25,429 nt of DNA, taken from NCBI GenBank assembly GCA_959018045.1, contig CAUEJN010000011.1, forward strand, positions 1 through 25,429. Reading direction: 5' to 3'. Positions 20,853 through 25,429 of this stretch are shown here, in pieces. The notes below the pieces were generated by a model that was not told where the DNA came from, searched no databases, and saw nothing but the letters and a program-made list of their open reading frames with translations. The translations under genes and the position numbers were made by a program. Source of the stretch: an uncultured Butyricicoccus sp. (GTDB lineage: Bacteria > Bacillota > Clostridia > Oscillospirales > Butyricicoccaceae). Positions within the stretch are counted from its first letter, which is position 1, and every line of letters begins with the position of its first letter.

Positions 20853-21230
20853 TCAAACAATTTTGGTAACCATCTTACCGGTTATACGGTTCCAACTCAG
20901 TTCGATTAAGGTGTCTCTTACGATGTTAATATCCAATTGAGTAGACCGCAACGAACATTTAAAGAGTATATTATGCTGCCCTGCTGGTAACTGGATCGTT
21001 TGGGTATGTCCATTTTCAACAGTGAGACGAATGGAATTGTCAATCGTCACTTTTACCGGAGGGTTCATTAAGTATACTTGACTGGCTCGATCAATGGTGA
21101 GCGTGTATAGAGATGAACAATAGTTAGGGGTAGAGGATTCGATGTCGCTTTCAAACGCTACTGGAGTACCGCAAGCAGGACAAAAACGGCTGTCCTCCGG
21201 AAGTGGTTTGCCACATTTTCGACAGAACAT
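20853..21230 (-). CDS. Zinc-ribbon protein with beta-rich C-terminal domain
   Basis: 125 aa. An N-terminal zinc ribbon (FCRKCGKPLPEDSRFCPACG; Cys at 3, 6, 17 and 20), a short linker, then beta strands (VYLMNPPVKVTIDNSIRLTV...QTIQLPAGQHNILFKC). This layout is common in Firmicute proteins of unknown role and carries no catalytic motif. It lies 29 bases upstream of the nuclease gene on the same strand and probably shares its transcript, so it may work with it. A palindromic site (21250-21266) lies in its leader. Confidence 0.75.
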   Translation of the reverse strand: MFCRKCGKPLPEDSRFCPACGTPVAFESDIESSTPNYCSSLYTLTIDRASQVYLMNPPVKVTIDNSIRLTVENGHTQTIQLPAGQHNILFKCSLRSTQLDINIVRDTLIELSWNRITGKMVTKIV

Positions 21231-21249
21231 GTAATCCCTTCTTCATCTT

Positions 21250-21266
21250 GTGTTCAAATTGAACAC
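21250..21266. promoter_or_regulatory. Palindromic operator-like site, copy 4 (perfect)
   Basis: GTGTTCAAATTGAACAC, with perfect 8-base arms around a central A. It is the symmetric form of the sites at 752, 9946 and 16179. It lies 20 bases before the zinc-ribbon gene, downstream of its probable promoter, where binding would block transcription. Confidence 0.6.
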
Positions 21267-21285
21267 TCTAATTTTGTTAATTCTT

Positions 21286-21312
21286 ACTATATCTTGATTT
21301 ACCTCTTGTCAA
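21286..21312 (-). promoter_or_regulatory. Leftward promoter for zinc-ribbon/nuclease genes
   Basis: On the minus strand: TTGACA (21312-21307), 15-base spacer, TATAGT (21291-21286). The spacer is short. The -35 overlaps the -35 of the opposite promoter, so the two compete. Confidence 0.55.
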
Positions 21313-21334
21313 AAATCAAGATGCGGTGTATTAT
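21306..21334 (+). promoter_or_regulatory. Rightward promoter for 45-aa ORF
   Basis: TTGTCA (21306-21311), 17-base spacer, TATTAT (21329-21334). Transcription would start near 21341, right at a LexA-like box, and run antisense into the repressor gene. Confidence 0.65.
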
Positions 21335-21342
21335 TAGAAAAA

Positions 21343-21356
21343 CAAACACTTGTTCG
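21343..21356. promoter_or_regulatory. Putative LexA/DinR (SOS) box at start of 45-aa ORF transcript
   Basis: CAAACACTTGTTCG; read on the minus strand it is CGAACAAGTGTTTG, one base off the CGAAC-N4-GTTCG palindrome. Its position over the start site would make the promoter SOS-inducible. Confidence 0.5.
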
Positions 21357-21376
21357 ATTTTTGGGGAGGGCATAAG

Positions 21377-21514
21377 ATGAACTATGAAACGGAACTTTTA
21401 GAAGTGATCCGGTCAAGCAAAAATGAGATAGAACTGATTACTTATGCTCGCCAGCTCTGCGAATCGCTTCTGCTTTCACAGCTTGAAGAACAAAAGCCTT
21501 TTGATCTTCCGTGA
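21377..21514 (+). CDS. 45-aa ORF convergent with the repressor; candidate SOS-induced antirepressor
   Basis: Starts MNYETELLEVIRSSKNEIEL and contains YARQLCESLLLSQLEEQ; fully helical and acidic. GGGGAGG lies 7 bases before the ATG, and a promoter with a LexA-like box lies upstream. Its last 77 bases overlap the repressor's 3' end on the other strand. The first 20 residues lie outside the overlap and still look like a proper protein. Since the repressor lacks a self-cleaving domain, a small induced antagonist is an attractive but untested role. Confidence 0.55.
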   Translation: MNYETELLEVIRSSKNEIELITYARQLCESLLLSQLEEQKPFDLP

Positions 21515-21794
21515 GTTTTCGGAAATCAACAAGTAAGGCACTTTCCTCAGGGCTTAAATCTGCACTTGCGTCCTCAGAAGAGGGCGCTTTTTCTTTGCTT
21601 GGTCGCCCCATTAGATAATCCAGAGAAACATTAAAATACTCTGCAATTTTGACCTTTATATCATCGGGAACCGAGCGTGCTCCATTTTCGTATTGGGACA
21701 ATGTGTTGTTTCTAATGCCTAAGATATTAGACAATTCTATCTGGCTTAAATTTCGCGCATTTCGCAATGAAGTTATTTTTTGCCCTATTGTCAT
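21438..21794 (-). CDS. CI-like XRE repressor
   Basis: 118 aa. Residues 4-62 are an XRE helix-turn-helix (IGQKITSLRNARNLSQIELSNILGIRNNTLSQYENGARSVP) followed by VSLDYLMGR. The C-terminal tail is helical (LTEDQKAFVLQAVKAEA) and there is no S24 peptidase domain, so RecA-driven self-cleavage is not expected. It is divergent from a Cro-like gene across four repeated operator sites. It most likely maintains lysogeny. Confidence 0.88.
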   Translation of the reverse strand: MTIGQKITSLRNARNLSQIELSNILGIRNNTLSQYENGARSVPDDIKVKIAEYFNVSLDYLMGRPSKEKAPSSEDASADLSPEESALLVDFRKLTEDQKAFVLQAVKAEAIRRAGEHK

Positions 21795-21811
21795 TGCTAT
21801 GTCCCTTTCAT

Positions 21812-21824
21812 TTTCTCATTTTGT
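21812..21824 (-). promoter_or_regulatory. Repressor operator O1
   Basis: On the minus strand ACAAAATGAGAAA, inside the leader of the repressor gene, downstream of its promoter. It matches the consensus CACRAANTGAGAAA of O2-O4 and suggests autoregulation. Confidence 0.65.
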
Positions 21825-21827
21825 TAA

Positions 21828-21855
21828 AGTATAACACATATTTTCAAAATGTGAA
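21828..21855 (-). promoter_or_regulatory. Repressor promoter
   Basis: On the minus strand: TTCACA (21855-21850), 16-base spacer, TATACT (21833-21828), each hexamer one base off consensus. It is weaker than the divergent Cro promoter. Confidence 0.65.
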
Positions 21856-21862
21856 TAATATT

Positions 21863-21877
21863 GCGCAAATTGAGAAA
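21863..21877 (+). promoter_or_regulatory. Repressor/Cro operator O2
   Basis: GCGCAAATTGAGAAA, the most divergent copy of the operator, lying between the divergent promoters. Confidence 0.55.
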
Positions 21878-21883
21878 AAAGAC

Positions 21884-21912
21884 TTGACATTCACGAAATG
21901 AGAAAGTATAAT
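21884..21912 (+). promoter_or_regulatory. Early rightward promoter (Cro promoter)
   Basis: TTGACA (21884-21889), 17-base spacer, TATAAT (21907-21912): a full consensus promoter. Operator O3 fills the spacer, so repressor binding would shut off the early operon. Confidence 0.92.
21892..21906 (+). promoter_or_regulatory. Repressor/Cro operator O3
   Basis: CACGAAATGAGAAAG, exactly filling most of the spacer of the early promoter; its TGAG core is 28 bases from that of O2. Confidence 0.7.
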
Positions 21913-21917
21913 AAAAT

Positions 21918-21932
21918 CACAAACTGAGAAAG
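21918..21932 (+). promoter_or_regulatory. Repressor/Cro operator O4
   Basis: CACAAACTGAGAAAG, at the start of the early transcript; its TGAG core is 26 bases from that of O3. It runs into the Cro ribosome site AAAGGAGG. Confidence 0.7.
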
Positions 21933-21942
21933 GAGGGAGGGC

Positions 21943-22182
21943 ATGAAAAAGTTGGATGCTGTTCGCCTCGAAAGAGGTATTACTCAAGAGAATATGGCAA
22001 ATCGTCTCAATATTGCAACTGCGACATATTGCCAATATGAGAATGGAAAGCGTACAATACCGCGCGATGTTGCAATTCAAGTAGCTGGAATTTTAGGATG
22101 TCCGGTGGAAGAAATTTTTTTACCTGTAAAATTCACGATTTGCGAAAATGAGGGCGACAAACCGGAAAAGGAGGCGGGGTAA
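21943..22182 (+). CDS. Cro-like XRE regulator
   Basis: 79 aa. Residues 4-57 are an XRE helix-turn-helix (LDAVRLERGITQENMANRLNIATATYCQYENGKRTIP) with the usual EIFLPV end. It is first in the rightward early operon behind a consensus promoter and faces the repressor, the classic Cro place. It probably binds the same operators to switch off the repressor. AAAGGAGGGAGGG precedes the ATG. Confidence 0.88.
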   Translation: MKKLDAVRLERGITQENMANRLNIATATYCQYENGKRTIPRDVAIQVAGILGCPVEEIFLPVKFTICENEGDKPEKEAG

Positions 22183-22184
22183 AA

Positions 22185-22376
22185 ATGAAGGACTTCAGAA
22201 AAATCATTGTCGAGGACGGAAAAATCGTTAGTGTTGACGATAAGCTGTTTCCGGATTATGAAGTAGAGCGGGCTGCCGCAATTCTTAAAGCGTTGGACGG
22301 CCTGAAAATTGTGACAGCCCAGCTGCTGCTTGATCACGTTAAAGAGGCATTGCTGCAAATGCAAGTGACGGATTAA
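22185..22376 (+). CDS. Small hypothetical early protein, 63 aa
   Basis: Starts MKDFRKIIVEDGKIVSVDDK, then helices (AAAILKALDGLKIVTAQLLLDHVKEALLQMQ). AAAAGGAGGCGGGG precedes the ATG, 2 bases after the Cro stop. No recognised family. Its end overlaps by 4 bases, tail to tail, with a leftward gene. Confidence 0.7.
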   Translation: MKDFRKIIVEDGKIVSVDDKLFPDYEVERAAAILKALDGLKIVTAQLLLDHVKEALLQMQVTD

Positions 22377-22567
22377 AGTGACCAATCTCCACGCTGCACG
22401 CTTTCGTTGAGCTTTTCTCCGTAATGGTGGGAAATCGCACTATATGCCTGATCGTACATTTCAGCAATATCTTCCGGAGACTTTTGGCTCAAATCCTGCG
22501 ATTGTATGTAGAGCATAGCAAGAACTTCATACTTTGTAGCAGGAAAACGGTTGTTATCAGCCATCAT
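22373..22567 (-). CDS. 64-aa leftward hypothetical protein within early operon
   Basis: Starts MMADNNRFPATKYEVLAMLY and continues as an acidic helical protein (PEDIAEMYDQAYSAISHHYGEKLNES). AAAGGAGGTG lies just upstream; the start could be 22567 or 22564. The frame is open further, but that stretch is antisense to the lipoprotein gene. It lies on the opposite strand in an otherwise rightward operon, so it must be expressed separately, perhaps in the lysogen. Function unknown. Confidence 0.68.
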   Translation of the reverse strand: MMADNNRFPATKYEVLAMLYIQSQDLSQKSPEDIAEMYDQAYSAISHHYGEKLNESVQRGDWSL

Positions 22568-22643
22568 TGACACCTCCTTTCCCATTTCATGGTAGCACAT
22601 GGCGTAGGAAAGGGCAAGCGGCATTAAGAAAGGAGGCGGAGTA

Positions 22644-23006
22644 ATGCACAAGAAACGCGCCGCAGCGAGTGTGCTGGCTGCACTTCTGCTGCTGAGCGGA
22701 TGCGGCCAGAAGTTGACCGAAGGCGAGGTATACGACAAAACCTTTACCCCGGCGCACGATGAACTGCTGATGCTTCCGGTGGTTCACACGAACGGAAAAA
22801 CAAGTTATACCACCATGATGCCGATACTGCGGCATTACCCGGATACATATGAAATCTTCATCAGGGATTTCCAGGACGGCGAATGGGTAACAGCGAAATA
22901 TTATGTATCCGAAAGCGTGTACGACGCAACCGAGATCGGTGCGATTTTCAAGTATGACAAAGATCGGGACTGGCAGGAAGCGCCGTATACGCAGGAAAAG
23001 CAATGA
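22644..23006 (+). CDS. Predicted lipoprotein, possible superinfection exclusion
   Basis: 120 aa. Lys-rich start, hydrophobic core and lipobox LLLLSGC with C20, a signal for lipid attachment and export to the outer face of the membrane. The mature part (TEGEVYDKTFTPAHDELLML...TYEIFIRDFQDGEW...YYVSESVYDATEIGAIF) is a beta-rich domain seen in Firmicute mobile elements. Phage-encoded lipoproteins can block DNA entry of related phages (Ltp of TP-J34 is the known example), which is a possible role here. AAAGGAGGCGG precedes the ATG. Confidence 0.75.
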   Translation: MHKKRAAASVLAALLLLSGCGQKLTEGEVYDKTFTPAHDELLMLPVVHTNGKTSYTTMMPILRHYPDTYEIFIRDFQDGEWVTAKYYVSESVYDATEIGAIFKYDKDRDWQEAPYTQEKQ

Positions 23007-23019
23007 AAGGACAAGAACC

Positions 23020-23337
23020 ATGAGTGCAATAAAAGAATACGCGCTGGGCGTTTGCTACGCGCACCCGAAAGAAATGTACGACCTGTATGATCTGCTGTGC
23101 GGCGATGCGCATGCGGCAGGGATTATACAGCAGGCTGAGGCGGAGCTGACCGGCACGCCGGTACAGGCCGACGAGGAGCTGCGGACCGTACTGGACGAGA
23201 TCGCCGCGATCCTCGCGCCGGTGACCCGCAAATTTGACCGCATGGCGGTGCTGTTTGAAGTGCAGGGCGCGGCAATGTGCGGCACCGACTACATGGAAGG
23301 CGAACTCCATTACTGGAGAGGGCGGTGTACGGCGTGA
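23020..23337 (+). CDS. Hypothetical early protein, 105 aa
   Basis: Starts MSAIKEYALGVCYAHPKEMY, helical and acidic (AAGIIQQAEAELTGTPVQADEELRTVLDEIAAIL). GAAAGGA precedes ATG 23020. GC returns to the high level of the late genes from here on. No family recognised. Its stop overlaps the next start (GTGA). Confidence 0.65.
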   Translation: MSAIKEYALGVCYAHPKEMYDLYDLLCGDAHAAGIIQQAEAELTGTPVQADEELRTVLDEIAAILAPVTRKFDRMAVLFEVQGAAMCGTDYMEGELHYWRGRCTA

Positions 23338-23543
23338 AGCTGGAGCTGTCGAACGCAGAGCGCAATGCCTTACTGGACGCCGCCGGACGTGACAAGGTCG
23401 CACCAATCGCGGCCGCGCTGCTGGAACAGGTCAAGGCCGCAGGGCTGAGCCATCTGCAGGCGATCGCAGTCGTGGATTATATCCGCCGGCTGCTGGAATC
23501 GCCGCCGTCATTCGGTGGGTTTGAGAAAACCGCAAAGGATTAA
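23334..23543 (+). CDS. Small hypothetical early protein, 69 aa
   Basis: GTG start at 23334 overlapping the upstream stop (GTGA), which fits coupled translation; there is no ATG nearby with a ribosome site. The sequence is helical (KLELSNAERNALLDAAGRDK...AIAVVDYIRRLLES). No recognised family. Confidence 0.6.
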   Translation: MKLELSNAERNALLDAAGRDKVAPIAAALLEQVKAAGLSHLQAIAVVDYIRRLLESPPSFGGFEKTAKD

Positions 23544-23586
23544 CTTAATGCCTGTATTATAGCACGGAAAGGAGGGAAACACCACG

Positions 23587-24051
23587 ATGCAGCACTATCA
23601 GAATATCTACCAAAGTGCCCGCGAGGGTGCGGGTATGACGCAGGAAGCCGCAGCGGAGCGCTTAGGCTGGTCGGTACGCTGCCTGCAGGACATCGAGCAG
23701 GAGACCCGCATACCGTCGCCGGAAAAGGTCGCGCAAATGGCCGAGCTGTACCGCGCAGCATGGCTGCGGGGACATTATTGCAACCGCTGTCCGCTCGGCG
23801 CTTCATCCAAACTGCCCGAGCAGGATTGCGATTTACAGCAGCTCGCGTTGGAGGTCGGGTTGGTCTGCGACGATCCGGAGCATCTGAAACGCATGGTGCG
23901 CCGTCTGTTTGAGATCGCGCTCGATCGTGTCGTATCGGACGATGAGCTGCCGGACTATATCACCTGCGCACATCTGCTGGACACCTTTGCGGTTCTGGCA
24001 GAGAAAGCAAAAATAATTCTCGCAGGCCGGGGCGTGCAGACAAGCCGCTAA
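23587..24051 (+). CDS. XRE-family transcriptional regulator
   Basis: 154 aa. HTH at residues 4-56 (YQNIYQSAREGAGMTQEAAAERLGWSVRCLQDIEQETRIPSP), then a Cys pair (HYCNRCPLG) and a helical C-terminal domain (HLKRMVRRLFEIALDRVVSDDEL). GGAAAGGAGGG precedes the ATG. Such proteins are common in the early regions of clostridial phages and probably control the next early or replication genes. Confidence 0.8.
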   Translation: MQHYQNIYQSAREGAGMTQEAAAERLGWSVRCLQDIEQETRIPSPEKVAQMAELYRAAWLRGHYCNRCPLGASSKLPEQDCDLQQLALEVGLVCDDPEHLKRMVRRLFEIALDRVVSDDELPDYITCAHLLDTFAVLAEKAKIILAGRGVQTSR

Positions 24052-24080
24052 CGCATAGATTATGCCAGGGAGGTGTGCAA

Positions 24081-24386
24081 ATGGCAGGCAAAGCAAAGCC
24101 GCTGCGCGGTCGCAGTGAGTTCATCCGGCCGGATGGGACGGTCGTGCCGGTGCGGGATTTCGACGGCAATCTGGTGATCGACCCCGGTGAATGGGAGCAG
24201 ATCAAGCAGCAGATCGCGAAAAACCTCAGCCGGACGGTGTCCGAGATCGTGACCGCCCACCCCGAGCGAAAGGCCGCTTACGGCATCCCGGAGGGAAAAA
24301 ACAGCGCGACCGTCTGCCTGATTGACATTTTGGGCAATAAAAAAGCACCCGACGGTGCTGGAACCACCGACGAGTGCAAGGAATAA
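24081..24386 (+). CDS. Hypothetical early protein, 101 aa
   Basis: Starts MAGKAKPLRGRSEFIRPDGT, with a basic N-terminal half and a helix (WEQIKQQIAKNLSRTVSEIV). GGGAGGTG precedes ATG 24081; the GTG at 24075 overlaps that site. No family recognised. Confidence 0.65.
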   Translation: MAGKAKPLRGRSEFIRPDGTVVPVRDFDGNLVIDPGEWEQIKQQIAKNLSRTVSEIVTAHPERKAAYGIPEGKNSATVCLIDILGNKKAPDGAGTTDECKE

Positions 24387-24416
24387 TAAACCTTACTTAC
24401 AGGATAAAGCAAAAAA

Positions 24417-24443
24417 CCGGCGCTGTCAAGAGGGCGGCGCCGG
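24417..24443 (+). other. Hairpin between early genes
   Basis: CCGGCGC (24417-24423) and GCGCCGG (24437-24443), 13-base loop, 16 bases before the next ATG and preceded by six A. No U-run follows, so it is more likely a translation or stability element than a terminator. Confidence 0.4.
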
Positions 24444-24459
24444 GGGAAGGGAGAAAAAC

Positions 24460-24684
24460 ATGAAAACCACCGCAACGAAAATCAAGCCGGCCGAGCCGCT
24501 TTGCGCTGTGCCGGAAGGGGACAAGCTCGGCAGCGCGGCGCGCCGTCTGGCGCTGGGCTTTGGGCTGATGCTGGGGGCGGGCGCGCTGTCGGACAGCGGC
24601 GTGCTGCCGCTGTGGGGTACGGCGCTGCTGCTCGCGGCAGGGCTTGCCGTGCTGTGTTCGGCCGCCCGGAAGGGGGCGTCATGA
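24460..24684 (+). CDS. Small membrane protein, 74 aa
   Basis: Starts MKTTATKIKPAEPLCAVPEG, then two hydrophobic helices at about 28-45 and 50-67 (LALGFGLMLGAGAL, WGTALLLAAGLAVLC). GGGAAGGGAG precedes the ATG. The stop overlaps the next start (ATGA). Function unknown. Confidence 0.65.
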   Translation: MKTTATKIKPAEPLCAVPEGDKLGSAARRLALGFGLMLGAGALSDSGVLPLWGTALLLAAGLAVLCSAARKGAS

Positions 24685-24875
24685 TGCTGGTAACCACAAA
24701 GTTTGAGATCCCGCACGATCTCGAGCCGCGTATCCGTGCGCTGGCGAAACAGGTGGGTCTGCCGCTCGACATCATGTGCGTCATGCTGCTGCAGGATGGC
24801 TATGTCACGCATTTGCGGCAGTCCATCGCCCGGGCGGAAGCGGACATCCAGAGCTGGGAGGAGGACGCGCAATGA
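24681..24875 (+). CDS. Small hypothetical early protein, 64 aa
   Basis: Starts MMLVTTKFEIPHDLEPRIRA and is helical (LAKQVGLPLDIMCVMLLQDGYVTHLRQ). The beta strand followed by two helices recalls ribbon-helix-helix proteins, but this is weak. Coupled by ATGA overlaps to both neighbours. Confidence 0.6.
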   Translation: MMLVTTKFEIPHDLEPRIRALAKQVGLPLDIMCVMLLQDGYVTHLRQSIARAEADIQSWEEDAQ

Positions 24876-24979
24876 TCTGGTACTTACTCGCGGCGCTGTC
24901 GCTCGGCTGCGTGTTCATGGCGCTCAGCCTGCTGCTGGACCGGCTGCTGAACCGCCCGGGCGAAAGGCGGTGGCGGTGA
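24872..24979 (+). CDS. Very small membrane protein, 35 aa
   Basis: MIWYLLAALSLGCVFMALSL begins a single membrane helix (2-22), followed by a basic tail (DRLLNRPGERRWR). GGGAGGAGG precedes the ATG. It overlaps both neighbours by a few bases, the usual sign of a coupled real gene. Function unknown. Confidence 0.6.
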   Translation: MIWYLLAALSLGCVFMALSLLLDRLLNRPGERRWR

Positions 24980-25353
24980 TGCGTAATTTTTCGCCCGAGG
25001 AGATGGGCGAGATTCGGACGCTCTACCGCAATGCGGCCAGCCCGAAAAAGCAGATCGGCATTTTGGCCGATCTATATGCTTGCACCCGGCAGGATATCGA
25101 GTGTGCACTCGGTCTGCCGGTGACGCCGAAGAGTGCTCAGCTGCCGAAACCCCGTCTGCGCTGGACACTGGAGATGGAGCAGCAGCTGCTTGATATCTAC
25201 CGCAATACGCATGATCCGGAGGTGATCGCGGCAGCGATGGAGCTGCCGCCCCTGAACATCAGGAAAAAGATCGAGAAGCTGAAGGTGCGCGGGGTGATCC
25301 CACGCAAGCCGGAGGCTTTATCGGCCTGCGCGAAGGGCGGTGGCAGTGCATGA
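24979..25353 (+). CDS. Putative HTH DNA-binding early protein, 124 aa
   Basis: Contains two similar helical units: residues 1-45 (FSPEEMGEIRTLYRNAASPKKQIGILADLYACTRQDI) and 58-105 (WTLEMEQQLLDIYRNTHDPEVIAAAMEL...IRKKIEKLKVRGV). Both follow the 'acidic helix, short helix, recognition helix' layout of Myb/SANT- or sigma-like HTH modules, so tandem DNA binding is likely. The start overlaps the upstream stop (TGATG). Confidence 0.62.
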   Translation: MRNFSPEEMGEIRTLYRNAASPKKQIGILADLYACTRQDIECALGLPVTPKSAQLPKPRLRWTLEMEQQLLDIYRNTHDPEVIAAAMELPPLNIRKKIEKLKVRGVIPRKPEALSACAKGGGSA

Positions 25354-25429
25354 ATTTTATCTTGCATACCGAGTTGTGCCGCTGGCTGAAGGAGCAGAAG
25401 ATCGGCGGAGACCGGGAAGCTATATTCCT
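25350..25429 (+). CDS. Early protein, 3' partial
   Basis: Starts at ATG 25350 overlapping the upstream stop (ATGA) and is open to the window end, reading MNFILHTELCRWLKEQKIGG. Too short for assignment. Confidence 0.5.
   Translation, partial: MNFILHTELCRWLKEQKIGGDREAIF

Noticed and set aside
20841..20860. TGTTCAAACAATTTTGG considered as a fifth copy of the dispersed palindrome
   Set aside because: Only the left half matches; spacing and right arm do not.
24347..24379. Inverted repeat near the end of the 101-aa gene (GCACC...GGTGC) considered as a terminator
   Set aside because: It lies within coding sequence, lacks a U-run, and the downstream genes appear to be in the same operon.

Overview
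The window is 25.4 kb of a temperate contractile-tailed phage (myovirus) of a moderately GC-rich Gram-positive anaerobe, most likely a gut clostridium of the Oscillospiraceae/Butyricicoccaceae type. The grounds are the gene-for-gene synteny with the Bacillus PBSX/skin (xkd/yqb) tail module, strong AGGAGG ribosome sites on nearly every gene, a phi-LC3-type holin, DinR-type SOS boxes, and mosaic GC content. I see no host housekeeping gene, tRNA, rRNA or CRISPR array.

Layout. Bases 1-1740 hold the head-tail connector, head closure, neck and tail-terminator genes. Bases 1746-10756 are the tail proper: sheath, tube, tail assembly chaperone with a programmed -1 frameshift, tape measure, LysM hub protein, and baseplate proteins (XkdQ, DUF2577, DUF2634, baseplate J, DUF2313). 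Bases 10734-14802 encode fibres, a collagen-like fibre and small sugar-binding or fibre-associated proteins. Bases 14845-16178 are the lysis cassette (XhlA-like protein, holin, amidase). A leftward three-gene accessory operon follows (16213-17578: 85-aa unknown, HTH regulator, Zn-finger/AP2 protein), driven by a promoter buried in a 49-bp perfect palindrome. Then come a leftward large serine recombinase, a coiled-coil protein, a stand-alone HsdR_N-type nuclease and a zinc-ribbon protein. The genetic switch lies at 21231-21942: repressor, Cro, four operators and divergent promoters, one of them with an SOS-box-like site. Bases 21943-25429 are rightward early genes running off the window.

The late rightward operon makes tail and lysis proteins. 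The leftward genes at 16213-21794 are likely the lysogen-expressed set (integrase, repressor, candidate defence and anti-defence cargo). Lysis genes are contiguous with the integrase and early genes, so this looks like the circular (attP-containing) arrangement rather than an integrated prophage end.

The most unusual items are: a probable type I toxin-antitoxin-like locus between the tape measure and LysM genes, flanked by 64-bp promoter-bearing inverted repeats; the acr/aca-like operon; a 17-19 bp palindrome found four times across the genome (stoperator-like); a 45-aa ORF convergent with and overlapping the repressor under a putative SOS box; and a ladder of mutually exclusive RNA hairpins between the sheath and tube genes.
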